DNA from: Oscillospiraceae bacterium | Lineage (GTDB): Bacteria > Bacillota_A > Clostridia > Oscillospirales > Oscillospiraceae | Direction of reading: 5' to 3' | DNA: 57,823 nucleotides | Assembly: GCA_017540945.1 (NCBI GenBank) | Contig: JAFYAB010000047.1 | Location: forward strand, 1 to 57,823 | In this document: positions 33,744 to 40,704 of the stretch, piece by piece | How the letters are laid out: the number at the start of each line of letters is the position of its first letter | Position numbering within the stretch: position 1 is the stretch's first letter | Position numbers and translations under genes: made by a program | Notes under the pieces: generated by a model | The model's database searches: none | Told to the model about the DNA's origin: nothing | What the model saw: the letters and a program-made list of their open reading frames with translations, nothing else

Positions 33744-33929
33744 TGGTGCGAGTTGATGAAAAATATGTGGGAGCCGTTGTGGAACCACTTGCCGGTAACT
33801 TGCAGAAGACACACGGAGTCTCTTTTCGGTGTACTGAAATTGCCGAATTTTCCCCCAGTTAGTAGAGAAATTTTGGGGTCGCCGAACCCGCAAGCTCTGG
33901 GGGCGGGCCGTCACAGTACCTTTTGCGTT

Positions 33930-34112
33930 TCAGATTTTGCTTTTTCCGAAGCGATCTCTTTTCATGATCTTCTTCCAATCAGCGAATTTGTCTCTCGAAA
34001 CGGAATCTTTTTCGCAGTTTTTTCCGCAACCTTTTCGAGAACGATGACAGATGCAGACGGTCTTACCGTTCCGGATATCCACGTACACGGGGATGCTTTC
34101 AGTCTCTTCCAT
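33930..34112 (-). CDS. Small cysteine-rich protein
   Basis: A 60-residue basic protein (MEETESIPVYVD...) with CICHRSRKGCGKNC near residues 20-33, a possible zinc knuckle. GAGGAGG lies eight bases before the ATG. It is the last gene before the candidate cos region and shares the PAPS-reductase/ParB transcription unit. Function unknown. Confidence 0.65.
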   Translation of the reverse strand: MEETESIPVYVDIRNGKTVCICHRSRKGCGKNCEKDSVSRDKFADWKKIMKRDRFGKSKI

Positions 34113-34145
34113 TTACGTTTCCTCCTCAAACGGTAAGTGATGCGA

Positions 34146-34667
34146 TCAGACCTGGGTGATGATCTCTGCCCGGGAGTATGCAGCCCCCTGGGCCATGAGC
34201 GCGATAAAGTCATCCTTCGAGAAGTCCGTGAGTCGGAAGATCTCTTCGGGACGCATACCCAGTTGCTTCCCGATCTCCTTGACGGTCTTTCCCTCGTCCA
34301 GGAGCGTCTTCACGATGTTCTTCATGGGCTCCAAAAGGTGTGTTCCTCGCGCTCGGTTGTGTGTGATGGTGCCGTACATATCCTCCGCTTTGGAGTGATG
34401 GTCGACAATGACAACAGGAACTTTGCCGCCGAGCTTCGACAGCAGCGGCTCGCGTCCGGAAACGGTCCAACGATGAAAGCCGTCGATGATCGTATAATCT
34501 GGCCGTACCACGATCGGCAGCGTCCAGCCATTGGTGAGGATGGACTGCACCAGGAGCTTCAAGTTCTCCTCGCTGACCTTGTTGGGGTTGTAGTCGTTGG
34601 CGTGGAGCTTGGTGCGGTCTACCCATTGCAGGGAGGAGAGCGGGGCGAACACGTCCACATCAGGCAT
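34146..34667 (-). CDS. ParB/IbrB-like nuclease-domain protein
   Basis: A 173-residue protein with a ParB/Srx-type domain: YNPNKVSEENLKLLVQSILT then WTLPIVVRPDYTIIDGFHRW (about 48-67), and a C-terminal HTH (VKEIGKQLGMRPEEIFRLTD). Pairs of this protein with a PAPS-reductase-like partner are known as IbrB/IbrA. The reaction is unknown; such domains can bind nucleotides (CTP, ATP) and sulfur or phosphate groups. It overlaps the PAPS-reductase-like gene by eight bases. Confidence 0.8.
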   Translation of the reverse strand: MPDVDVFAPLSSLQWVDRTKLHANDYNPNKVSEENLKLLVQSILTNGWTLPIVVRPDYTIIDGFHRWTVSGREPLLSKLGGKVPVVIVDHHSKAEDMYGTITHNRARGTHLLEPMKNIVKTLLDEGKTVKEIGKQLGMRPEEIFRLTDFSKDDFIALMAQGAAYSRAEIITQV

Positions 34668-35820
34668 GATGTTCACCCCCTTCCACCCGGAACTGCTTCG
34701 CGTAATTGGCGTAGGCCTCATACACGTTATGGTAGACAGCGCGGAGGGTGCGGAGCTTCGGATCGCCGGCGACCAGGGCATCGTGCATTTGCTTGTAGTC
34801 GCGGGGCCGGGCAATGCCGGCGATCTTCGTGTAGCATTTTTTGTATTGCTGCGCCACCTTGCGGGTGGTGTCGTTGGTGAAGTGTTTGTCGAACTCGTCA
34901 AAGAGCATCTTCCGGGTCAGCTCTTTGTAATCACGGTTGTCGCCTGCCTCGTTCTGGCGTCGGGTGCGGGAGCTGCGCTTGTACCATTCCGTGTCCCAGT
35001 AGAGCAGGGTCAGGTAGGCGTTGGGCTCGCGCTTCTCGATCCGGGCCCAGAGATCGGGGTCTGTCTCAGCGACGTGCTTCAGGCCGCGGAGGCTGTCACA
35101 GGCGAAGAAGTTGGAGATCCGGAGCGAATGCCGGTTTTCGCCTGCCTGGTAGATCCAGAGATAGGCCTCCGGGATGTCCAGGTGGTTGTCCCGAATGTAG
35201 AGCCAGACGTCGGAGTCCTTCCAGTCGTAGATCGGATAGATGATGTTCTTTCCGGTGATGCCCTGGGTGCCGACGCTCAGCGCGGCCATGTATTTGAGCC
35301 GCTGCAGGGACTCAGCCGCTCGGACGCCGGTGAGCATGATCCCGTCCTTCGTGACCTTCGGGAGGAAGGTCTGATAATTCATGGAGCCGACGCGGGTCAT
35401 GTACGGGCTGCTCATGATGGCAAAGGACGGAGGCTTGCGGACCCACACGTCCTCCTTTCCCGGCTCCCAGGTGATCCAGCTCTCGTCGTTGGTGAGCTGG
35501 TTGAAGCATGAGACCTGTTTCAGCGGCAGGCAATACCAATCGAACTTGGCGCCGGCCATGAGGAATCGCTTTCGCCAGAACTTCATGGAGTCGATGGAGC
35601 AGTCGTAGATGGCCTCCTCGTCGATGAAGACGCATGTGAGCTGTGCGGGGTCGATCTCGCCCCGCTGGATCAGCTTATATACCACGTCGGCCATGCAAAT
35701 GCTGTCCTTGCCTCCGGACAGGCTCATATAGACCTTGACGCCGTTGGAAAAGACGTTGCGGACGCGCTGGAATGCGGCCTCGACACAGCTGATGCTCGCC
35801 TGGAGCCTTTTCACAGCCAT
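34660..35820 (-). CDS. PAPS-reductase/IbrA-like PP-loop protein
   Basis: A 386-residue adenine nucleotide alpha hydrolase. The PP-loop SLSGGKDS is at 33-40; VFIDEEAIYDCSIDSM (about 64-79) and YPIYDWKDSDVWLYI (about 195-210) fit the DUF3440/IbrA branch. PAPS reductases and DndC-like proteins use this fold to adenylate or move sulfur. Here it sits between two ParB-type genes, so DNA or RNA modification, or regulation, is more likely than sulfate assimilation. Seeing no DndD/E genes argues against a full phosphorothioate pathway. Confidence 0.85.
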   Translation of the reverse strand: MAVKRLQASISCVEAAFQRVRNVFSNGVKVYMSLSGGKDSICMADVVYKLIQRGEIDPAQLTCVFIDEEAIYDCSIDSMKFWRKRFLMAGAKFDWYCLPLKQVSCFNQLTNDESWITWEPGKEDVWVRKPPSFAIMSSPYMTRVGSMNYQTFLPKVTKDGIMLTGVRAAESLQRLKYMAALSVGTQGITGKNIIYPIYDWKDSDVWLYIRDNHLDIPEAYLWIYQAGENRHSLRISNFFACDSLRGLKHVAETDPDLWARIEKREPNAYLTLLYWDTEWYKRSSRTRRQNEAGDNRDYKELTRKMLFDEFDKHFTNDTTRKVAQQYKKCYTKIAGIARPRDYKQMHDALVAGDPKLRTLRAVYHNVYEAYANYAKQFRVEGGEHHA

Positions 35821-36413
35821 ACCTTTTCACCACATTTCGGGCAGACCACATACTTTCCGACGGGCTGGCCCTCCTCGGTGCCAGGGACATTATTGTCCTT
35901 TGCAGCCGGGGCAGCTTCCCGGGCCGCCTCCTCCTTCCGATAGGTCTCAGCGGCGCTTGCAAGCTCCTCTTTCTTGCCTTCGTCAACCAGGCCATAGGAG
36001 GACATGATCTCGTCAATCTCCTCGCTGTCGGCAATCAGGGATTGCAGGAGCTCCTCGTCGTAGCCGGGCACGTCCAGATCGTCGCCCAGCTCCGCGATCA
36101 GAGCATCGAAGGCGTCCATATCGTCCACGCCCAGATCGAAGATCCGGTTATCGGCCAGCATGAGCTTTTTCTTTTCCTTCTCGGAGAGGCCGGTCACAAC
36201 GTAGCAGTCAGCCTCGGTGCGGCCCATGGCCAGCAGCGTGTCATAGAGTCCGTTGCCGGCCAGCATGACGTAATTCTCGTCAACGACGATGGGCCGGATC
36301 TGACCGAACATTGCCACGGACCTCTTGAACTCGGCAATCTGCTTGTCGGTGTGCATGCGGGTGTTGCGCTCGGGGCGTTTCAGCTCGGAGAGCGGGAGCT
36401 TGGTCACTTGCAT
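35811..36413 (-). CDS. Second ParB-domain protein with C-terminal zinc ribbon
   Basis: A 200-residue protein. Residues 4-95 are a ParB N-terminal domain (LPLSELKRPERNTRMHTDKQ, then RPIVVDENYVMLAGNGLYDT). An acidic middle and a charged helix follow. The last residues, VCPKCGEKVWL, look like half of a zinc ribbon. In phages such proteins often accompany DNA methyltransferases or terminase. It overlaps both neighbours by ten bases. Confidence 0.8.
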   Translation of the reverse strand: MQVTKLPLSELKRPERNTRMHTDKQIAEFKRSVAMFGQIRPIVVDENYVMLAGNGLYDTLLAMGRTEADCYVVTGLSEKEKKKLMLADNRIFDLGVDDMDAFDALIAELGDDLDVPGYDEELLQSLIADSEEIDEIMSSYGLVDEGKKEELASAAETYRKEEAAREAAPAAKDNNVPGTEEGQPVGKYVVCPKCGEKVWL

Positions 36414-37411
36414 GACGCCACCCCCTTCCGCTTTTCTACCAGGTGCCAGCCGATGGCGAACAAAATGCCGGCTACCACGAAGTAGATGCGGACCGAGGCC
36501 ATGAGCGTCCACATGCCCATGACGCCGAGCGGGATCAGGAGTTGCCAGCCGATGATCAGCGCCAGGTTGATCAGCAGGCCGAGCTTTTTCCCGAATGCGA
36601 TATAAATGCTGTACATGGAGCTGGAGAGCGTCGACGTGCCGATGATGGTAATCAGGATCGCCTTTACGATGCTCAGCGCCGGCGTGAACTGCGCCCAGGC
36701 CAGCACAAAGATAATGGCCATGTAGATGCCGAAGAAGATGCCGCCCAGGGTGAACGCGAGCTTCGTGTTGATTTTCTTTGTTCCGTCTCCGTTCTCGTCG
36801 TTATAATCGAGGATTCGGAAGAAGTAGGGGTAGGTGAACGGACCGGGCAGGAGCAGAATTGCCTTCCAGATGCCGGTCTTCATGTTCTCCGGCTCCAGGC
36901 CGAGGCCGATTGTGTTCAGATGGCCCAGGGAATGGATCAGCGCCGCCACGGTGACGATCACGGCCAGGGCGTAGACGATCAGCCAGCCGATGCCGTCAGT
37001 GAGCACGTTCCGGATCATGCCGAACCGGAGCAGGATCACCAGGAAGAAGATCGCCAGCCCGTAGGCGACGGACATGCCGCCCAGCTCCGTGAGCGGGGTG
37101 TCGGCGAAGACTGTCTGCATGCCGTTCATCGAGAGCCAGGCCTGGAAGACACACATGATGCCGCAAATGTACATCATGATCCTCGACCGGAAGACCTCGC
37201 GGACCTTTGGGATCTTCAAGGCGACCAGCCCGAAGACGATGCAGGCCAGGGTGTTGCCGAGCACCCAGATCAGCGACGGGATCACGCCGTATGTCTGGGT
37301 CATAATGACGCCGTTCATCAGCGACCCGATCCCGGCCCAGGTAGCGCAGATACTCAGCGCATAGTACAGCAGGGGATTGTTTTTGAATTTGTTTCTGATT
37401 GCGATAAACAT
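36404..37411 (-). CDS. Multi-pass membrane transporter-like protein
   Basis: A 335-residue protein with about ten hydrophobic helices. The first (LLYYALSICATWAGIGSLMN) and the YGVIPSLIWVLGN loop recall the LeuT-fold/solute:sodium symporter family, but it is much shorter than usual (450-500). Transporters are rare in phage genomes. It is the first gene of the ParB/PAPS-reductase-like cassette, overlaps the next gene by ten bases, and has a 228-base structured leader. It may supply a substrate for that cassette or change host uptake. Confidence 0.7.
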   Translation of the reverse strand: MFIAIRNKFKNNPLLYYALSICATWAGIGSLMNGVIMTQTYGVIPSLIWVLGNTLACIVFGLVALKIPKVREVFRSRIMMYICGIMCVFQAWLSMNGMQTVFADTPLTELGGMSVAYGLAIFFLVILLRFGMIRNVLTDGIGWLIVYALAVIVTVAALIHSLGHLNTIGLGLEPENMKTGIWKAILLLPGPFTYPYFFRILDYNDENGDGTKKINTKLAFTLGGIFFGIYMAIIFVLAWAQFTPALSIVKAILITIIGTSTLSSSMYSIYIAFGKKLGLLINLALIIGWQLLIPLGVMGMWTLMASVRIYFVVAGILFAIGWHLVEKRKGVASCK

Positions 37412-37639
37412 ATCGCTGACCTCCTTTTTTCATGTCCCCGCTGCTGGCATCGGTGGCGACCCGATCCCAGCCCAGGGTGAGACCGCCGGGGCAAAGGAGC
37501 ATCCCCGGAGGCCAAAACCTCCTTCCGCATAGAATAAGCGACCCGCCTTTCGGTGGGCCGCTTGGCTATGATTTAGAATTTTACATTGTAAGCATATCAC
37601 ACGGGTGCAAGGCAAGGCGGGACACACCAGGCAGCGTGG
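37412..37639 (-). ncRNA. Structured leader upstream of the transporter (riboswitch candidate)
   Basis: Four stem-loops in 120 bases, leftward: AGCG.CCCGCC region (37537-37562); GGAGG/CCTCC (37507-37511 with 37518-37522), which would hide a Shine-Dalgarno-like sequence; CCGGGG/CCCCGG (37486-37491 with 37503-37508), which competes with it; and CTGG.ATCGG/CCGAT.CCAG (37443-37469). The true ribosome-binding site (AAAAAAGGAGG) follows. A -10-like TACAAT lies at about 37584. I recognise no known riboswitch consensus. Confidence 0.45.
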
Positions 37640-38056
37640 TCAATCCGGGACGTCGCCGGACTCAACTTTCGCCATGTAACGCTCAGTGCGCCGGCGCAGC
37701 GTTGACTCGCTGAACCGCCATCGGAATACCTCTGCGATATCCTCCCAGCTCAGAAAACGGACATATCGGAGCCGGAAGATGGTGCGGAGCTCCACGTAGG
37801 GAATGGTCTTGATGAAGATGTTGACCTCCTCTCCCAGGGCCTGGACCTCGGCTTCCATCTCCTTGATTGCGTCCTTGGTGTCCGCGATCTCGATGGCCAG
37901 GTTGCCGACCTTATCCTTGACGCCGGGCGTGTGCGGCATGCCGGTCAGGACTTGTGCTCCGGGAACGGCTGCTTCTTGCAGGTCCAGGAGGCTTTCCCGG
38001 GCTTTATCAAGTTGTTTGCATAGGGACAGATACCTGTTCAAATCCTGCAAGGTCAC
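37640..38056 (-). CDS. ArpU/DUF1492-type sigma-like late regulator
   Basis: A 138-residue protein: N-terminal coiled coil (about 1-80), then a sigma-70 region 4-like HTH near the C-terminus (YVRFLSWEDIAEVFRWRFSE). DUF1492/ArpU proteins are phage regulators placed just before terminase genes that switch on late transcription in Gram-positive phages. Here it ends the early operon and precedes the late genes. The GTG start at 38056 has AAAGGA upstream. Confidence 0.75.
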   Translation of the reverse strand: MTLQDLNRYLSLCKQLDKARESLLDLQEAAVPGAQVLTGMPHTPGVKDKVGNLAIEIADTKDAIKEMEAEVQALGEEVNIFIKTIPYVELRTIFRLRYVRFLSWEDIAEVFRWRFSESTLRRRTERYMAKVESGDVPD

Positions 38057-38074
38057 GCAGCTCAGATCCTTTCA

Positions 38075-38242
38075 TCACTTTTTTGACCGCTTCACGGTTT
38101 CAAGGGAGCAGATTGCTCCGTAGGTCTTTTTCCCACAGTCGAAGCAGACGTCCTTCTTTCTGGGGCCGATCTCCGACAGCTTGACGGTCGCGGGGTCGTA
38201 CTTATGCATGCATTTCCCGCAAAGGAAGATTTCTTTTTTCAC
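38075..38242 (-). CDS. Small zinc-ribbon protein
   Basis: A 55-residue protein with CGKC at about 8-11 and CFDCG at about 33-37, a four-cysteine zinc ribbon. GTG start at 38242, after GGAGGAAACGCC, overlapping the upstream stop (GTGA). Found by reading; too short to stand out by length. Probably binds nucleic acid or protein. Confidence 0.65.
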   Translation of the reverse strand: MKKEIFLCGKCMHKYDPATVKLSEIGPRKKDVCFDCGKKTYGAICSLETVKRSKK

Positions 38243-38562
38243 GGCGTTTCCTCCTTTCTTGGGTCTACAATTGTGATGGATGCACGGTAAAGTCTTCTCT
38301 GCTCGAGAGGTCGATCCGAGTACGAAATATCCAGGAGCTTGTCCCGCGCAAGGACCTCGGCGATTTTTTCAGAGAGTTGTTTGATTACCTGCTGTTCTCT
38401 TTCCTGGTAATCGATAAGGTAGAAAAAGTGCCAATCGAGAAATGCGACGATGGTGCGAAATGAATGTTGCTCAACAGCCACGGCATGGGGTGCTTCCTCC
38501 GGTATAACGCCGCCGAGTATGTGGATAAGCCAATAGCGAAATCGGCGAAGGATCTTTTTCAT
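38239..38562 (-). CDS. Hypothetical protein with a membrane-proximal N-terminus
   Basis: A 107-residue protein. A basic start (MKKILRRFRYWLIHILGG) suggests an amphipathic or membrane-associated helix. The middle HFFYLIDYQEREQQVIKQLS is helical. Its 5' part overlaps about 90 bases of the upstream gene in another frame. No family recognised. Confidence 0.55.
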   Translation of the reverse strand: MKKILRRFRYWLIHILGGVIPEEAPHAVAVEQHSFRTIVAFLDWHFFYLIDYQEREQQVIKQLSEKIAEVLARDKLLDISYSDRPLEQRRLYRASITIVDPRKEETP

Positions 38563-38797
38563 CAGCCGCCCCTCCTTCTGAACGGTCTGCCTGGGGGCAG
38601 GTGGCGAAGTGGGAGATATGCCCGATGCCGGTTGCCGTGGCGGGATTGTCGGAGAGGACGGCGCTCATGACCTCGCCGTTGGGCGTCACCACCCGGAGGT
38701 TGCCTTTCTTTTCTGCCCGGTAGATGATCTGGTCCGGGTCGCAGGGGTGCTTGCCGATCCAGATGATGGGCTTTCCGCAGCCTTTACATTTCGGCAT
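38471..38797 (-). CDS. Zinc-ribbon hypothetical protein
   Basis: A 108-residue protein beginning MPKCKGCGKPIIWIGKHP; CKGCG and a later HFATCPQA may bind zinc. The ATG at 38797 overlaps the dUTPase end by 14 bases. Related phage proteins end soon after the HFATCP motif, so the long tail here (about residues 75-108), which overlaps the next gene, may be an extension by loss of an earlier stop. Confidence 0.65.
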   Translation of the reverse strand: MPKCKGCGKPIIWIGKHPCDPDQIIYRAEKKGNLRVVTPNGEVMSAVLSDNPATATGIGHISHFATCPQADRSEGGAADEKDPSPISLLAYPHTRRRYTGGSTPCRGC

Positions 38798-39251
38798 GAT
38801 CCGTCGCCTCCTTCGCCATGGAGCCGGTGGAGCCGAAGCCGCCGGCGCCTCGCTCGGTTTCCTCCAGCTCGTCCACGACCTCGATCTGCGGGGTGATGAT
38901 CTGCTTAATGACGAGCTGGGCAATCTTCATGCCACGCTTCACGCAGAAGATGTGATCCCCCGAATTGAAGAGCACGACGTTGATGGGGCCGGTGTACCCG
39001 GCGTCGATGGTGCCGGTAGTGATGATACCGTGGTCCCGCATGAGCCCGGACTTGGCGGTAATCATGCCAACGTAGCCCTTGGGGATTTGGACGTGGACGC
39101 CGGTACAGATCGCCTCGCGGCCCTTCGTCCAGATGTTGACGTCAACCGGGGAGATCAGGTCCAGCCCGGCATCATCCTCGTGCGCTCTGATAGGAACATA
39201 GGCCCCAGGATCGAGCTTGAATTTCAGCGTGTTGTTCATCGGAACTTCCAT
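38784..39251 (-). CDS. dut: dUTPase (deoxyuridine 5'-triphosphate nucleotidohydrolase)
   Basis: Converts dUTP to dUMP and pyrophosphate, keeping uracil out of DNA. All five trimeric dUTPase motifs are present in 155 residues: DAGLDL, AKSGLMRDHG, GTIDAGYTG (catalytic Asp, active-site Tyr), RGMKIAQLV and the C-terminal RGAGGFGSTG. The start at 39251 (MEVPMNN) follows AAAGGAGCTGG. Confidence 0.95.
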   Translation of the reverse strand: MEVPMNNTLKFKLDPGAYVPIRAHEDDAGLDLISPVDVNIWTKGREAICTGVHVQIPKGYVGMITAKSGLMRDHGIITTGTIDAGYTGPINVVLFNSGDHIFCVKRGMKIAQLVIKQIITPQIEVVDELEETERGAGGFGSTGSMAKEATDHAEM

Positions 39252-39487
39252 TTTTCCAGCTCCTTTCTGCGCTTTCTTCTCTTGATGATGGCTGGCAGCG
39301 ATACAGCAAGCACGATCAGCCATATCCCGAGTGGGATCCAAAACGGTGATAACACCCACCACCAGGACCAGTCAATAACGTGCGTGAGCTTAAGAATGAT
39401 GAAGGCCATCAAGAGCAAGGTGAGGAGATCTCCCCCTCCTCCAGATGGGGATGAATTGTTGCTATAGTGTGGTGCCAAGTCAATCAT
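39236..39487 (-). CDS. Transmembrane Fragile-X-F-like membrane protein
   Basis: An 83-residue protein with two hydrophobic segments (about 21-39 and 42-64: LKLTHVIDWSWWWVLSPFWIP) and a basic tail (KRRKRRKELEKW). The IDWSWWWVLSPFWIPL pattern is that of small 'transmembrane Fragile-X-F' proteins common in Clostridia phages. ATG at 39487 abuts its AGGAGG; a TTG nine bases downstream has better spacing. Function unknown. Confidence 0.7.
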   Translation of the reverse strand: MIDLAPHYSNNSSPSGGGGDLLTLLLMAFIILKLTHVIDWSWWWVLSPFWIPLGIWLIVLAVSLPAIIKRRKRRKELEKWKFR

Positions 39488-39665
39488 CCTCCTTTGCAAA
39501 AAGGACTCCGGCAATCATGCCAAGCAGCCCGGCCACAAGGCTTATGGCCCATCTGTTCTCACTGAACATCGTTATATCCTCCTGCGACATAGGCATCACC
39601 TTCCACGTGAAAGCCACGCAGTGCATCAGCAGAAGACAGACAGCGAATAAAGCAATCCTTCTCAT
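39480..39665 (-). CDS. Small two-helix membrane protein
   Basis: A 61-residue protein with hydrophobic segments at about 3-20 and 38-55 (AISLVAGLLGMIAGVLFA). GGAGGG precedes the ATG at 39665. It overlaps the upstream stop by four bases. It may be a host-membrane modifier; no family known. Confidence 0.6.
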   Translation of the reverse strand: MRRIALFAVCLLLMHCVAFTWKVMPMSQEDITMFSENRWAISLVAGLLGMIAGVLFAKEDD

Positions 39666-39856
39666 TTTTTGACCCTCCTGTTCCACTTTTCGATTGCGGC
39701 GTCTTCGTCCTTGGCGAAGATGATGATGCTCATTTCCAGAGCACAGTCGGACGGTTCTTTGTGGCGAACGATCAGGTGCGGCAATGCTTGGCCCTGTTTC
39801 CATTCGCCCTTCGGTACTTCCCCGCAGAAGGGGTACGGATCAAGCTTTTTCGTCGT
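39662..39856 (-). CDS. Lar-like zinc-finger protein, apparent ACG start
   Basis: About 64 residues with the restriction-alleviation (Lar) pattern: KLDPYPFCGE near the start and AAIEKWNRRVKK at the end. AAAGGAGG lies six bases before an ACG at 39856, exactly where an ATG would be expected. The second cysteine pair of usual Lar proteins is missing (PFCGEV only). Either ACG is used weakly or the start was lost by a T-to-C change. Confidence 0.5.
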   Translation of the reverse strand, partial: TTKKLDPYPFCGEVPKGEWKQGQALPHLIVRHKEPSDCALEMSIIIFAKDEDAAIEKWNRRVKK

Positions 39857-40166
39857 CGGACGCCTCCTTTCCGAGCCAATCAATCCAAGCATTTGCAACA
39901 GTGTCAGCTGTAGAGGTCTCTGCGACTGCTTCCGGATATCCCAGCTTCTTGCAAAACACTTCCAAAATCTCTGCTTGTGAGGCGGCCAAAAACCTGGCAA
40001 TCTGCTCGTCCGTTGCATTTCGGAAAAACTTATCAGCGTTGGTCTGCTTCTTCTGCTTTTCCGTCCAGTTTGTGCACCCCTCGTAGGTGGGGTGGCAGGA
40101 AGAACAGGGCATTTTGTAGGACGGTGTGCCGCCGAAGGCACATGTGCTGCAAGTTCTATCGGCCAT
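39840..40166 (-). CDS. Cysteine-rich phage protein
   Basis: A 108-residue protein. Residues 6-31 hold C-x2-C and C-x2-C pairs (CSTCAFGG, CSSCHPTYEGC), probably a zinc site. Residues 40-85 are helical (TNADKFFRNATDEQIARFLA), a pattern common in small early genes of gut Clostridia phages. It overlaps its upstream neighbour by 11 bases. Confidence 0.65.
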   Translation of the reverse strand: MADRTCSTCAFGGTPSYKMPCSSCHPTYEGCTNWTEKQKKQTNADKFFRNATDEQIARFLAASQAEILEVFCKKLGYPEAVAETSTADTVANAWIDWLGKEASDDEKA

Positions 40167-40521
40167 CAGCGGCCCCTCCTTCCGCTGGAATGATAGTAGG
40201 CGCCTCCTTCACCTTTTTCAGGTCGGCAACAATCGCAACCCTCTGAGCCATCAGAGTCGGGCTACTTAACCATCTGTCACCCATTCCGTCCAGTGTCTTT
40301 TGCAGTTTCTTTTCGATCTCCGTCAGATCGCCCAGCCGCCCATGCCCTTCCGGTAGTGGGGAGACGGGACATTCCTCATGCCGTACAAGGTTACCGTCAT
40401 GTACAGCATCCAGGATCGCGGAATAATCGTCGAAGTCTGCAAGGCAAGGGCAGATGGCCCAAAAGAAGCATTCGGAGCAGTTAGCAGGATTTTTCACGCC
40501 TCTGAAAATCAGCTCAGCCAT
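40156..40521 (-). CDS. Hypothetical cysteine-containing protein
   Basis: A 121-residue protein with CSECFFWAICPC at about 15-26 and a helical C-terminal half (LGDLTEIEKKLQKTLDGMG). GAGGTGG precedes the ATG at 40521. Overlaps both neighbours. No function recognised. Confidence 0.55.
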   Translation of the reverse strand: MAELIFRGVKNPANCSECFFWAICPCLADFDDYSAILDAVHDGNLVRHEECPVSPLPEGHGRLGDLTEIEKKLQKTLDGMGDRWLSSPTLMAQRVAIVADLKKVKEAPTIIPAEGGAADGR

Positions 40522-40702
40522 TGCGACCACCTCTGCACATCAGGTAGTGCTCCGTCGGCTGCCAATCTCCGACCACGATTTCCTGGTACTTATCACAGAG
40601 GAAGTCCCCCTCGCAGATGTACATGCAGTGGTCACAGACGCCGGGATCACACATTTTCGGCGTAGGTGTCGGTTTCTTTTTCTTTGCTTTTATCTTGGCC
40701 AT
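40514..40702 (-). CDS. Small basic cysteine-rich protein
   Basis: A 62-residue protein with a Lys-rich start (MAKIKAKKKKPTPTP) and three cysteines in CDPGVCDHCMYIC, then another two. Probably a small zinc protein that binds nucleic acid. It follows the resolvase gene by two bases. Confidence 0.6.
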   Translation of the reverse strand: MAKIKAKKKKPTPTPKMCDPGVCDHCMYICEGDFLCDKYQEIVVGDWQPTEHYLMCRGGRNG

Positions 40703-40704
40703 AA

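Larger units (their letters stand above)
33523..33929 (-). other. 407-bp non-coding candidate cos/packaging region
   Basis: No credible gene on either strand. The region is AT-richer than its flanks and contains the phased CTTGC iterons, a 16-bp inverted repeat and, near 33840-33900, short G/C runs. Lying directly upstream of terS in a gpA/Nu1-type phage, it is the expected place for cosN and cosB. Confidence 0.6.

Noticed and set aside
33690..33914. Leftward 74-codon frame in the cos region
   Set aside because: Starts without a ribosome-binding site and runs through the 16-bp inverted repeat; no protein-like pattern.
33666..34136. Rightward frame of 156 codons over the candidate cos region
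   Set aside because: Low-quality composition, no ribosome-binding site, and it covers a better supported leftward 60-residue gene and the repeat region.
34660..35820. PAPS-reductase-like gene as part of a Dnd phosphorothioation system
   Set aside because: No DndB, DndD or DndE-like genes nearby; partners are ParB/IbrB-like instead.
36996..37502. Leftward frame of 168 codons across the transporter leader
   Set aside because: Overlaps the well-supported transporter out of frame; Arg/His/Asp-rich shadow composition.
39662..40141. Longer version (159 codons) of the Lar-like gene starting at an upstream ATG
   Set aside because: The first 95 residues are an out-of-frame shadow of the cysteine-rich gene at 39840-40166; the ribosome-binding site points to the ACG at 39856.
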